From positions 1 through 19,634 of the forward strand of contig JAIYCA010000068.1 in NCBI GenBank assembly GCA_027488265.1: 19,634 bases of DNA. The letters run 5' to 3'. This DNA is from Planctomycetaceae bacterium (GTDB lineage Bacteria; Planctomycetota; Phycisphaerae; Phycisphaerales; SM1A02). Positions 13,126 to 19,634 of this stretch are shown here, one piece after another. The notes below the pieces were generated by a model. It was not told the origin of the DNA. It did no database searches and was given only the letters and a program-made list of their open reading frames with translations. Positions within the stretch are counted from its first letter, which is position 1; each line of letters starts with the position of its first letter. A program made the position numbers and the translations under genes.

Positions 13126-14844
13126 ATGTCCAACTCGCCGCAACCTTTCGATGCGTTCGCACAGCAGTCCGCAACCGACTTCGCACACCGAGTTGCGCAA
13201 AACGGCGCACACTTCGAAGCATCAGCATCTCGCGCGTCCGTGGATGAGGACATCACGTTCGTTGGCACACGCATTTGGACGGCCGATCCCACATATCCGC
13301 GGGCACAGTCGGTCACGATGCGCGGCGGCGTCATCGTTGCGGTCGACGCGCCGCCGACTGGGAGAGTCGTCGAACTCGGCACGCGGTTCTTGTGCCCCGC
13401 TTTTCTCGACGCGCATCTCCATGTCACGCTTGGCGCTGCAACGCTCGCGCAATGTGATCTTTCAGGTTGCAGCACGCGCGCGGAGTTCGAAGCGCGGATC
13501 GCGCGACACGCGGCTCTTCTCGATGCGCAAGGTCAAGCGGTCCACGCGGTCCACGCGGGCAACCACGCGCATGCAAGCTCGGCCGGCAAAGACAGCGCGT
13601 GGCTCGTTGGTTTCGGTTGGAACGAGTCTGATTGGCGCGGCGATGCACCCGATCTCTCGTGGCTCGCGGCCGCGGGCGATCGACCCGCCGTCGCGTGGCG
13701 CATGGATCAACACGCGTGCGTCGTGAACAGTGCTGCGCTCGCACTGCTCGACACCACGCCGATTGCGGGCGGTGAAATCGAGCCCGCGCGCGGGATCTTC
13801 CGCGAGCAAGCCGCGTGGAAGCGCGTGATCCCAGCGATTCCCGCGCCTTCGGTCGCGGCCAAGCGCGCCAATCTCGCGAAAGCGTGCGCGTACCTCCACT
13901 CGCTCGGCCTCGCGGGCGGCGGATCGATGGAATATCTCTCTGATATTCACGACGTCTATCTCCCGACGCTTGATGCGCTGACCTTCCGGATTCGTGCGAC
14001 GGTGCTTGATCGCGATTGGCCGCTCGACGCGCCGCCGACATTTCCCGCCGCGGCACGCGCGGGGCATCCCTACCTTGACATCGTCGGCCTGAAGACTTTC
14101 GCCGACGGCACGCTCGGCTCGCGCACGGCGTGGATGCTCGAACCCTACGCGGACGCTCCACAAACAGACGGCCTCGCGATGGAACACACCTTGCGCGGCG
14201 AACTCGCGGCGTGGATGCGGGCGGTTCAAAAACTCGGTCTTTCGCCGAGTATTCACGCCATCGGCGATCGCGCCGCGCGCGAACTTCTCGATGCGTGCGA
14301 CGCGTGCGCCGATCATCCAGCACCGCGACTCGAGCACATGCAAACGCTCGCACGCGAAGACGTGCCACGACTGGCAGGCCGATTCGCAAGCATGCAGCCA
14401 CTACACAAAGCCGACGACGCGCGACAAGCACTCGCGCGACTCGGTGCTGCGCGCATCGAGCGCTTCTTCCCGTTCCGCGCACTACTCGCGCACGGCGCAC
14501 GACTTGCCTTCGGAAGCGACTGGCCGATTGTGTCGCCCGATCCTCTGCTTGGGATCAAGGCGGCCGTGACCGGACTCGATCTCGACGGAAGGCCGTTCGC
14601 GACGGAACACTCGATTTCCGTCGAAGCAGCGCTCGCGGCGTACACGCGCGTTCCCGCAGAAATGCTGGGGTTCCCCGGCGGAATGCTGCGCGCGGGCCGC
14701 GCGGCCGATTTCGTCGTACTTGATCAATCACCCTTCGAAATCGATTGGACGCGCGAGTTGCCGAAGGTGCTTGCGACATTCGTCGATGGCCGCGCGATGT
14801 TTGTTGAGAACGCTATCCTCGCCCCCGCGTCGCGTAACGCATAG
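13126..14844 (+). CDS. YtcJ-type metal-dependent amidohydrolase
   Basis: A 572-residue member of the amidohydrolase-3 group (YtcJ/ExoP-like), hydrolysing an amide or related bond in an unknown small molecule. Metal ligands are all present: His97 and His99 (DAHLH), the carboxylated Lys323 (GLKTFADGTLGSR), His377 (SIHAIGD), His404 (EHMQ) and Asp465 (GSDWP). The C-terminal small domain ends GRAADFVVLDQSPFEID. Two things are unusual: about 40 residues before the first strand (ITFVGTRIWT), and a His/Ala-rich insert at about 135-152. A GTG at codon 39 could be the true start. No signal peptide is seen, so it is probably cytosolic. The M50 protease gene follows after 41 bases. Confidence 0.88.
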   Translation: MSNSPQPFDAFAQQSATDFAHRVAQNGAHFEASASRASVDEDITFVGTRIWTADPTYPRAQSVTMRGGVIVAVDAPPTGRVVELGTRFLCPAFLDAHLHVTLGAATLAQCDLSGCSTRAEFEARIARHAALLDAQGQAVHAVHAGNHAHASSAGKDSAWLVGFGWNESDWRGDAPDLSWLAAAGDRPAVAWRMDQHACVVNSAALALLDTTPIAGGEIEPARGIFREQAAWKRVIPAIPAPSVAAKRANLAKACAYLHSLGLAGGGSMEYLSDIHDVYLPTLDALTFRIRATVLDRDWPLDAPPTFPAAARAGHPYLDIVGLKTFADGTLGSRTAWMLEPYADAPQTDGLAMEHTLRGELAAWMRAVQKLGLSPSIHAIGDRAARELLDACDACADHPAPRLEHMQTLAREDVPRLAGRFASMQPLHKADDARQALARLGAARIERFFPFRALLAHGARLAFGSDWPIVSPDPLLGIKAAVTGLDLDGRPFATEHSISVEAALAAYTRVPAEMLGFPGGMLRAGRAADFVVLDQSPFEIDWTRELPKVLATFVDGRAMFVENAILAPASRNA

Positions 14845-14885
14845 CGCGACGAGAAACAGACCGAGACACAGAAGGAACGCACTCG

Positions 14886-15578
14886 ATGGACATCGGCGTC
14901 TACGGTTTTTACAAAGAGCTCGGCATCGCTGGCGCTGCTGCGTTTGTCTTCTGGGGTATCGCGTCGGTCACGCTGCACGAACTCGCGCACGGTTGGGCTG
15001 CGATTTGGCAAGGCGATGACACGCCGCGCGTCTATCAGCGCATGACGTGGAACCCGCTCGTGCACATGGGCTTGATGTCGATCTTCATGCTGCTGCTCGT
15101 TGGAATCTTCTGGGGCATGATGCCCACCGACCCAAGCAAGTATCGATGGGGCCGACGTGGACGCATCGTGGTCTCAGGCGCAGGACCTGCGATGAACGTC
15201 GCACTCGCGATTCTCTGCTGGACCGCGTTTGGTATCGCCTTCGGTCTCGGCGGCAAAATGAGCGGAACCAACACCCATTTCCTCGATCGACTCGTGCAAT
15301 TCGCGTTCATCGGCGGATCGCTCAACGGCCTGATGGCACTCTTCAACATGCTGCCGGTGCCGCCCTTTGACGGCGCCAGCGTGCTCGCGGGTTTCTCGCG
15401 CACCTACTACACCTGGATGCACAACCCACGCGTTCAACAGTGGGGCTTCTTCATCGTGCTGATCGCGATGTTCTCGGGGATCGCTGGTCTCTGTGTGAAG
15501 GTCACAACCACCGCAGGCCTCTACTGGGCGTCGTTCTTTGCGGGGCTCGTCCGAGCATCCACCGCCGGCGGCGCGTGA
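14886..15578 (+). CDS. Site-2 protease family membrane metalloprotease (M50)
   Basis: A 230-residue membrane protein with about five hydrophobic segments. HELAH at 31-35 in the first helix is the zinc-binding HExxH. NMLPVPPFDG at 154-163 supplies the third ligand (Asp162), as in the NPxPxxDG motif. It has no PDZ domain and is shorter than RseP/SpoIVFB types, matching the compact group of M50 proteins whose substrates are mostly unknown. GAAGGA (14871-14876) precedes the ATG by nine bases. It may be cotranscribed with the amidohydrolase. By family it cleaves proteins within the membrane. Confidence 0.88.
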   Translation: MDIGVYGFYKELGIAGAAAFVFWGIASVTLHELAHGWAAIWQGDDTPRVYQRMTWNPLVHMGLMSIFMLLLVGIFWGMMPTDPSKYRWGRRGRIVVSGAGPAMNVALAILCWTAFGIAFGLGGKMSGTNTHFLDRLVQFAFIGGSLNGLMALFNMLPVPPFDGASVLAGFSRTYYTWMHNPRVQQWGFFIVLIAMFSGIAGLCVKVTTTAGLYWASFFAGLVRASTAGGA

Positions 15579-15730
15579 GCCAACCGTTGCAGCGCAGAAG
15601 CACGTCGGCGTACGCGTTCGATCGAAGGTATCGGACGCGATGATGGCCTGAGACCATCCGAAGCAACCCGCGCGATTGCATCGCCCCGACGTTTCCTCTA
15701 CCTTTCCCGACTCGCAACCGCGAGCCGAAG

Positions 15731-15800
15731 ACGCCGCGCACGACGGTCACTCCCGTCCCACACGGCGTCAGAGTCTTCTTGAGTTCGTCATGAGACGAAC
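15731..15800 (+). promoter_or_regulatory. Structured leader of the rpsP operon
   Basis: ACGCCG (15731-15736) pairs with CGGCGT (15763-15768) enclosing GACGG/CCGTC (15742-15746, 15753-15757). A second hairpin GTTCGTC/GACGAAC (15783-15789, 15794-15800) lies 36 bases before rpsP. This could be a regulatory leader of the kind common for ribosomal protein operons, but it matches no class I know. Confidence 0.35.
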
Positions 15801-15836
15801 GGGACCGAGGCTCGCCTTTGATGAAAGGGTGACGAC

Positions 15837-16100
15837 ATGGTCGTCCTCCGTATGAAGCGCATGGGCCGTGCCCATGCTCCGTTCTACCGTCTGTCCGCCA
15901 TGGACAAGCGCAACCCCCGCGACGGCGCGGTGATCGAAAACCTCGGTTGGTACAACCCAGGTGCGAAGCCGGGCGCGCAATACCAGTTCAACACCGATCG
16001 CGTGAAGTACTGGCTCTCCGTTGGCGCACAGCCATCTGAGACCGCGGCGAACCTTCTCAAGAAGGTCGGCGTGGATCCAACTCCAGGCAAGAAGTCCTGA
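15837..16100 (+). CDS. rpsP: 30S ribosomal protein S16
   Basis: An 87-residue ribosomal protein that binds 16S rRNA early in 30S assembly. The start MVVLRMKRMGRAHAPFYRL, the central NLGWYNPG and VKYWLSVGAQPS are typical, and the length is normal. AAAGGGTGA lies just before the ATG. It is the first gene of the rpsP-trmD-rplS group; the next gene begins 73 bases later, without the usual rimM between. Confidence 0.95.
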   Translation: MVVLRMKRMGRAHAPFYRLSAMDKRNPRDGAVIENLGWYNPGAKPGAQYQFNTDRVKYWLSVGAQPSETAANLLKKVGVDPTPGKKS

Positions 16101-16173
16101 TTGAAAGAGAAACGCCGAGCGTGATCGCGACCTCGCGAACGCCGCAGCGGTGACACTCATTCGCGTGCGACCC

Positions 16174-17016
16174 ATGCGCATCGACGTGCTCACCATCTTC
16201 CCCGATCTCTTCACGGGATTTCTCGCAACGAGTATCCCTGCGAATGCGATCGCGGAGGGCGCCCTCTCGTGCCACGTGCACGACATTCGGGCGCATGCGG
16301 CGAACAAGCACCACAAGGTCGACGACCGCCCGTTCGGCGGAGGTCCAGGCATGGTGATGATGTGCCAGCCCATCTTCGACGCCGTTCAGGCTGCCGAGTC
16401 GCAAGACTCGTCGCCGGACGTTCGCGCTGTGCGCGTGCTGCTCACCCCACAAGGTGAGCGACTCACGCAGCCGCGCGTTGAATGGTTGGCGCAACAGCCA
16501 CGCCTGCTTCTTCTCTGTGGTCACTACGAAGGCATCGACGAACGCGTGATCGAGGAACTCAACCCCCTCGAAATCTCGATCGGCGATTACGTCCTCTCCG
16601 GAGGCGAACTCGGCGCGATGGTTCTCATCGATGCCGTGGCTCGTCTGCAGCCAGGCGTCCTCGGTCACGAGGAAAGTGCGGCGGAGGATTCGTTCAGCGT
16701 GCGCACGCCGGAGGGCGCACATCTTCTCGATTGTCCGCACTACACCCGTCCCCGCGAGTGGAACGGGCGCGTCGTGCCGGACGTCCTCCTGTCGGGCGAC
16801 CACGCAGCGGTCGATCGATGGCGAGACGAGCAGCGAATCGAGCGCACGCGCATGCGTCGCCCCGATCTCCTGCAGCATGATCCACTCGCGAACCCGCAAC
16901 CCCTGCCGGCGGCCAACACACACAAGCCCGCCACGCATGTTGCACGAGCCACGCGGTCAAACGCGCCGAAAATCGGCGACGAACTGCACGGCCAAACCGC
17001 GCCAGAAGGCGCATGA
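16174..17016 (+). CDS. trmD: tRNA (guanine37-N1)-methyltransferase
   Basis: It methylates G37 of tRNAs reading CNN-type codons, preventing frameshifts. The 280-residue protein begins MRIDVLTIFP and has DDRPFGGGPGM (50-60), LCGHYEGIDERV and IGDYVLSGGEL. These form the trefoil knot binding S-adenosylmethionine. Catalytic candidates are Arg157 and Asp172 (AEDSF). I chose the ATG at 16174 over a GTG at 16150 because TrmD proteins begin with this sequence; neither has a good ribosome site. The C-terminus runs about 45 residues beyond the usual end (RRPDLL) as a Pro/Ala/Thr-rich tail. rplS begins ten bases after its stop. Confidence 0.96.
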   Translation: MRIDVLTIFPDLFTGFLATSIPANAIAEGALSCHVHDIRAHAANKHHKVDDRPFGGGPGMVMMCQPIFDAVQAAESQDSSPDVRAVRVLLTPQGERLTQPRVEWLAQQPRLLLLCGHYEGIDERVIEELNPLEISIGDYVLSGGELGAMVLIDAVARLQPGVLGHEESAAEDSFSVRTPEGAHLLDCPHYTRPREWNGRVVPDVLLSGDHAAVDRWRDEQRIERTRMRRPDLLQHDPLANPQPLPAANTHKPATHVARATRSNAPKIGDELHGQTAPEGA

Positions 17017-17026
17017 GGATTCACTT

Positions 17027-17416
17027 ATGGCAAAGCTCAACCGTACCGCAGTGCTCGAAGGCATCGTTGCCAGCCAACTCAAGAACAAGGCTGATCTGCC
17101 GAAGTTCTCCGTCGGCGACACGATCGACGTCCACTACAAGATCATCGAAGGTGACAAGGAGCGCATCCAAGTCTTCCAAGGCGTGCTTCTCGCGCGCACC
17201 GGACGTGGCGTGCACGAGATGATCACCGTGCGCCGCATCGTCGCCAACGAAGGCGTCGAGCGTTCGTTCCCAGTCAACTCGCCACGCTTGGCGAAGGTCG
17301 AAGTTCTCCGTCGTGGCGATGCTCGTCGCGCGAAGCTCTTCTACCTCCGCGACCGCTTCGGCAAGAGCCGTCGTCTGCGCGATCAGCGCCGCGGCCTGAA
17401 GCACGTCGCAGGCTGA
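17027..17416 (+). CDS. rplS: 50S ribosomal protein L19
   Basis: A 129-residue ribosomal protein at the 30S-50S interface. Features include FSVGDTIDVHYKI, ERIQVFQGVLLAR, GVERSFPVNSPRL, AKLFYLRDR and GKSRRL, all diagnostic. AGGA overlaps the trmD stop eight bases before the ATG. It ends the operon and is followed by a terminator. Confidence 0.96.
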   Translation: MAKLNRTAVLEGIVASQLKNKADLPKFSVGDTIDVHYKIIEGDKERIQVFQGVLLARTGRGVHEMITVRRIVANEGVERSFPVNSPRLAKVEVLRRGDARRAKLFYLRDRFGKSRRLRDQRRGLKHVAG

Positions 17417-17511
17417 GTTCGCGCAGCAGAGTTCGTAAGGACTTCCTGCGCGGGAGTTCGGTTCGCGAGACGCCCGTTCGCCTCGCCGAATTGAACTTCA
17501 AGACACCAATC

Positions 17512-17549
17512 ACACCCAACCGGCCGCTTCGGCGGTCGGTTGTGTTTTT
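17512..17549 (+). terminator. Intrinsic terminator of the rpsP-trmD-rplS operon
   Basis: A long stem (ACAC..AACCGGCCGC with GCGGTCGGTTGTGT) closes a TTCG tetraloop and runs into TTTTT at 17545-17549. It has a two-base bulge and one G-T pair. It lies 96 bases past the rplS stop. Confidence 0.88.
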
Positions 17550-17567
17550 CCTTCCACCCTTTCCTCC

Positions 17568-17573
17568 TACACT
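17568..17573 (+). promoter_or_regulatory. Possible -10 box of queD, maybe leaderless
   Basis: TACACT ends nine bases before the queD ATG at 17583, so transcription could begin at or next to the start codon. No Shine-Dalgarno sequence is present and the -35 region is poor. Confidence 0.3.
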
Positions 17574-17582
17574 CTCCGCCCG

Positions 17583-17945
17583 ATGCGCGTCACCCTCGCC
17601 AAGAGTTTCACCTTCGAAGCCGCCCACTTTCTCCCGTGCTTCCCCGATGGCCACAAGTGCCGTCGCATGCATGGGCATTCGTTCCGCGTGGAAGTCGTGG
17701 TCGAAGGCGAAATGGATCCAGCGAAGGGCTATCTCGTTGACTACGGCGACATCAAGAAGGCGATCTCGCCGGTCCACGACGCGCTCGATCACCGCTGCCT
17801 CAATGAAATCACAGGCCTCGAGAACCCAACCGCCGAGATGCTGGCGAAATGGATTTGGGATCGCTTGAAGCCCACGCTGCCCTTGCTCACGCAAGTGATC
17901 GTGTGCGAAACATGCACGAGCCGCTGCGTCTATGAGGGGCGATGA
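17583..17945 (+). CDS. queD: 6-carboxytetrahydropterin synthase
   Basis: Second step of queuosine and 7-deazapurine synthesis: it turns dihydroneopterin triphosphate into 6-carboxytetrahydropterin. The 120-residue protein keeps the zinc ligands His15, His30 and His32 (MHGHS), the catalytic Cys26 (GHKC), Asp69/His70 (LDHRCLN) and Glu109 (CETCTSRCVYEG). The Cys-based active site and length fit QueD better than eukaryotic pyruvoyl-tetrahydropterin synthase. No queC, queE or queF is in the window. The stop codon overlaps the region where the next gene begins. Confidence 0.93.
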   Translation: MRVTLAKSFTFEAAHFLPCFPDGHKCRRMHGHSFRVEVVVEGEMDPAKGYLVDYGDIKKAISPVHDALDHRCLNEITGLENPTAEMLAKWIWDRLKPTLPLLTQVIVCETCTSRCVYEGR

Positions 17946-17946
17946 G

Positions 17947-18666
17947 ATGAGCGAGCTTGCCGCACGTCCCGTCTACCTTTTGCACGACGCCGCGGTTCTC
18001 GCGCGCATGATCGGCGTGGAAGCGCCCTGCTGCGCGCACGTCGCGATGTCGACCTCGGGCGAAGCGACGACATTCGCCTCATTCGTCGATGGCAATCCGC
18101 TCTCGGGTGGCTGGGCGGTCGATACTGAATCGCCCGGCTCGCGCGTCGTGTCGTGGAGCGGCACGCTTGCCGAAGATCACGCGTTCGGCGACGAACCGCG
18201 GACTTGGATGCGCGCTGGCCAAGAGCGGTTCACCGCGTTTCTCGATGAAATCGCGCCCGCACTCCACCACCATCGCCGCACTCTGTGCTTCCGACCACAC
18301 CATCGCCATGTCCTGAGCGACGTGCATTCGTCGGTCAAAATGCTTCGCGATCGGGCAGGTGGCCCGTTTGAAGTGCTACTTTCGCCCGCAGATCTCGTCG
18401 CACCGAGCATGCTTCGCGACGCGGAAGACCATCTTGTCCGCATGTTCGCCCACCTCGGGCCCGTGGCGGCGGGTGTCTTGCTTGCGGATGTCCGTGAAAG
18501 CGCAAACACCGCAGAATCGGGCCTTTTCGACGTGGTTCCGTTTGGTCAAGGCCGCCTGCCCGCGCCGTTGATCTCGCGTCTGATCGCGGAGTATGTCCCG
18601 CCAACCACGCCGATGGTGCTCTTGCCTGGCGACCTCGCCGCGCAGCGCGCGCTGCTTGGTCTGTGA
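17947..18666 (+). CDS. Unknown protein coupled to queD
   Basis: I do not recognise a family. The 239-residue protein starts at the ATG at 17947, with AGGGG seven bases upstream and inside the queD end; an ATG at 17932 would overlap queD. No signal peptide or membrane helix is seen. A His-rich stretch LHHHRRTLCFRPHHRHVLSD lies near residues 105-124. The C-terminal half alternates strands and helices (FEVLLSPADLV, AGVLLADVRES, LISRLIAEYVPP, MVLLPGDLAAQRALL), like an alpha/beta or TIM-barrel fold. Overlap with queD suggests cotranslation, but the lack of a CxxxCxxC motif rules out QueE. Base composition matches the neighbours. Confidence 0.75.
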   Translation: MSELAARPVYLLHDAAVLARMIGVEAPCCAHVAMSTSGEATTFASFVDGNPLSGGWAVDTESPGSRVVSWSGTLAEDHAFGDEPRTWMRAGQERFTAFLDEIAPALHHHRRTLCFRPHHRHVLSDVHSSVKMLRDRAGGPFEVLLSPADLVAPSMLRDAEDHLVRMFAHLGPVAAGVLLADVRESANTAESGLFDVVPFGQGRLPAPLISRLIAEYVPPTTPMVLLPGDLAAQRALLGL

Positions 18667-18735
18667 CGGTCGCGCAGCGGGCCACGGCGTGCATCCGCGC
18701 CTCCGCCGCGTACGCACAGAAACTTCACAAGCGAT

Positions 18736-18763
18736 TTGCCGAGGTTCTCGGCGGGGGTAGACT
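18736..18763 (+). promoter_or_regulatory. Candidate promoter of the HNH gene
   Basis: TTGCCG (18736-18741) and TAGACT (18758-18763) are spaced by 16 bases, close to a sigma-70 type arrangement, 87 bases before the ATG. The stretch from 18667 to 18850 holds nothing else recognisable except a short GCCCC/GGGGC hairpin. Confidence 0.35.
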
Positions 18764-18850
18764 TCCCTCTCAAGCGGAACGGATGCCGCGATCCCGATCT
18801 CACGTCTGCCCCGATGGGGCCCGCGTGCGATCTCCCCGACAGGAGTCCTC

Positions 18851-19522
18851 ATGTCAGCGCTCACGAGTGGAGTTGCGAACGGAGTCCTCGGAAATCCAAG
18901 CGTCGGTCTCGACGCGAAGGTTCTTGTTCTCAATCGTTTTTACAGCGCGATTCGCGTCATCGACGCGCGTCGCGCGTTTGTCTTACTCGCGAAAGAAATC
19001 GCCGAAGTCATCGCGGTCGAAGATGGCTCGTACGTCTCGTACCCATTTTCGACGTGGACAGAACTCTCGGAGTTTCGCCGCGAGTTCGAATTGAACCAAC
19101 ACGATTGGGTGCGTACGTCGCGCTTGTCGATTGCGGTACCGAAGATCGTGCGAGTGCTCGGCTACGACCGATTGCCGCGCGAACAAGTCAAACTCAACCG
19201 TCGCAACATCTACGCACGCGACGGAAATCTCTGCCAATACTGCGGCAAAACGTTTGCCACGAAAGAACTCACACTCGATCACGTGAAGCCGCGCGTCCAA
19301 GGCGGCGGCAATGCGTGGACGAATCTTGTCTGCGCGTGCGTGAAATGCAACGCCCGCAAAGGCGGCCGCACGCCCGAACAAGCAGGCATGCGACTCATTC
19401 GCACACCGATCAAGCCGAAACGCAATCCCGCGATTTCGATCCGACTCGGAAGCCCGAAGTACGAGTCATGGAAGGCATTCCTCGACGAGGCATACTGGAC
19501 GGTTGAACTCTCTGAGGATTGA
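18851..19522 (+). CDS. HNH endonuclease-family protein
   Basis: A 223-residue protein. The N-terminal half (VLVLNRFYSAIRVIDARRAF, then LLAKEIAEVI) is the pattern of a widespread chromosomal HNH group of unknown role. The HNH domain has CQYC (128-131), LDHVKPR with Asp143/His144, Asn158, and CVKCNARKGG with Cys163 and Cys166, so both the catalytic residues and the zinc knuckle are intact. It probably cuts or nicks DNA. There are no signs of an intron, intein or restriction-modification partner. AGGAG precedes the ATG. A terminator follows, so it forms a single-gene unit. Confidence 0.88.
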   Translation: MSALTSGVANGVLGNPSVGLDAKVLVLNRFYSAIRVIDARRAFVLLAKEIAEVIAVEDGSYVSYPFSTWTELSEFRREFELNQHDWVRTSRLSIAVPKIVRVLGYDRLPREQVKLNRRNIYARDGNLCQYCGKTFATKELTLDHVKPRVQGGGNAWTNLVCACVKCNARKGGRTPEQAGMRLIRTPIKPKRNPAISIRLGSPKYESWKAFLDEAYWTVELSED

Positions 19523-19562
19523 TGCACGCACCTCGCGTGCTACGTCCGAAACGCATGTAAAG

Positions 19563-19595
19563 AAGGGCGGTTTCCTCGCACGAAACCGCCTTTTT
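19563..19595 (+). terminator. Intrinsic terminator of the HNH gene
   Basis: GGCGGTTTC (19566-19574) pairs with GAAACCGCC (19582-19590), extended by A/T and G-T pairs, and is followed by TTTTT. It lies about 40 bases past the HNH stop. The remaining bases to the window end hold nothing I can identify. Confidence 0.88.
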
Positions 19596-19634
19596 CATCG
19601 GGGCGATCTGTAGCATCGCAGGCCCTACGCGCAC

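Noticed and set aside
13424..14500. Long Arg-rich minus-strand open frames over the amidohydrolase
   Set aside because: Shadow of the metal-binding enzyme; composition is non-protein-like.
17947..18666. Unknown gene as queE
   Set aside because: QueE is a radical-SAM enzyme needing CxxxCxxC; no such motif is present.
18851..19522. HNH gene as part of a homing element or restriction system
   Set aside because: It is a single-gene unit with its own promoter-like site and terminator. No methylase, intron or intein features are present, and the group is a common chromosomal one.

Overview
The window looks like a GC-rich bacterial chromosome segment made mostly of housekeeping genes. My best guess is Planctomycetota, perhaps a Phycisphaerae-like lineage. 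That rests on the overall flavour of the proteins, many genes with weak or no Shine-Dalgarno (SD) sequence, and core genes separated from their usual partners; no marker in the window proves it. I see no rRNA, tRNA, CRISPR array, integrase, transposase or phage gene.

Layout. 1-208: two mutually exclusive partial reading frames at the left edge. 219-3446 (minus): a run of five genes, transcribed from a zinc-ribbon membrane protein through a DUF2007 protein, an arginine-phosphatase-like low-molecular-weight phosphatase and RpiB to leucyl aminopeptidase. 3447-3848: a repeat-bearing divergent intergenic region. 3849-4982 (plus): dnaN on its own. 5045-6972 (minus): an exported thiol-redox pair (redoxin and a stand-alone DsbD alpha-like protein) with a strong terminator. 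7171-7680 (plus): a lipoprotein with a rhodanese fold that lacks the catalytic cysteine. 7681-8168: a geneless stretch rich in direct and inverted repeats. 8169-11181 (minus): a ThiD2-ThiE fusion coupled to a PhnP-like metallo-hydrolase, then an ATP synthase gamma gene without its usual partners. 11238-12131 (plus): a Tat-exported superoxide dismutase plus terminator. 12193-12963 (minus): a lipoprotein of unknown function. 13126-15578 (plus): a YtcJ-type amidohydrolase and an M50 membrane protease. 15837-17549 (plus): rpsP-trmD-rplS, lacking rimM, with a terminator. 17583-18666 (plus): queD overlapping an unknown gene. 18851-19595 (plus): an HNH endonuclease-family gene and terminator.

Working together. 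The cell-envelope proteins form a loose redox and stress theme: exported redoxin, DsbD alpha-like domain, rhodanese-like lipoprotein and Tat-SOD. The ribosomal/tRNA block and queD belong to translation and tRNA modification. RpiB, PepA and thiamine synthesis are central metabolism.

I did not find a convincing complete new system. The most worthwhile oddities are the two-start superoxide dismutase, the same T/G-rich tandem repeat upstream of two unrelated genes, the repeat-dense region at 7681-8168, the Cys-rich tail on the thiamine enzyme, the Asp-for-Cys rhodanese, and the unknown gene translationally coupled to queD.
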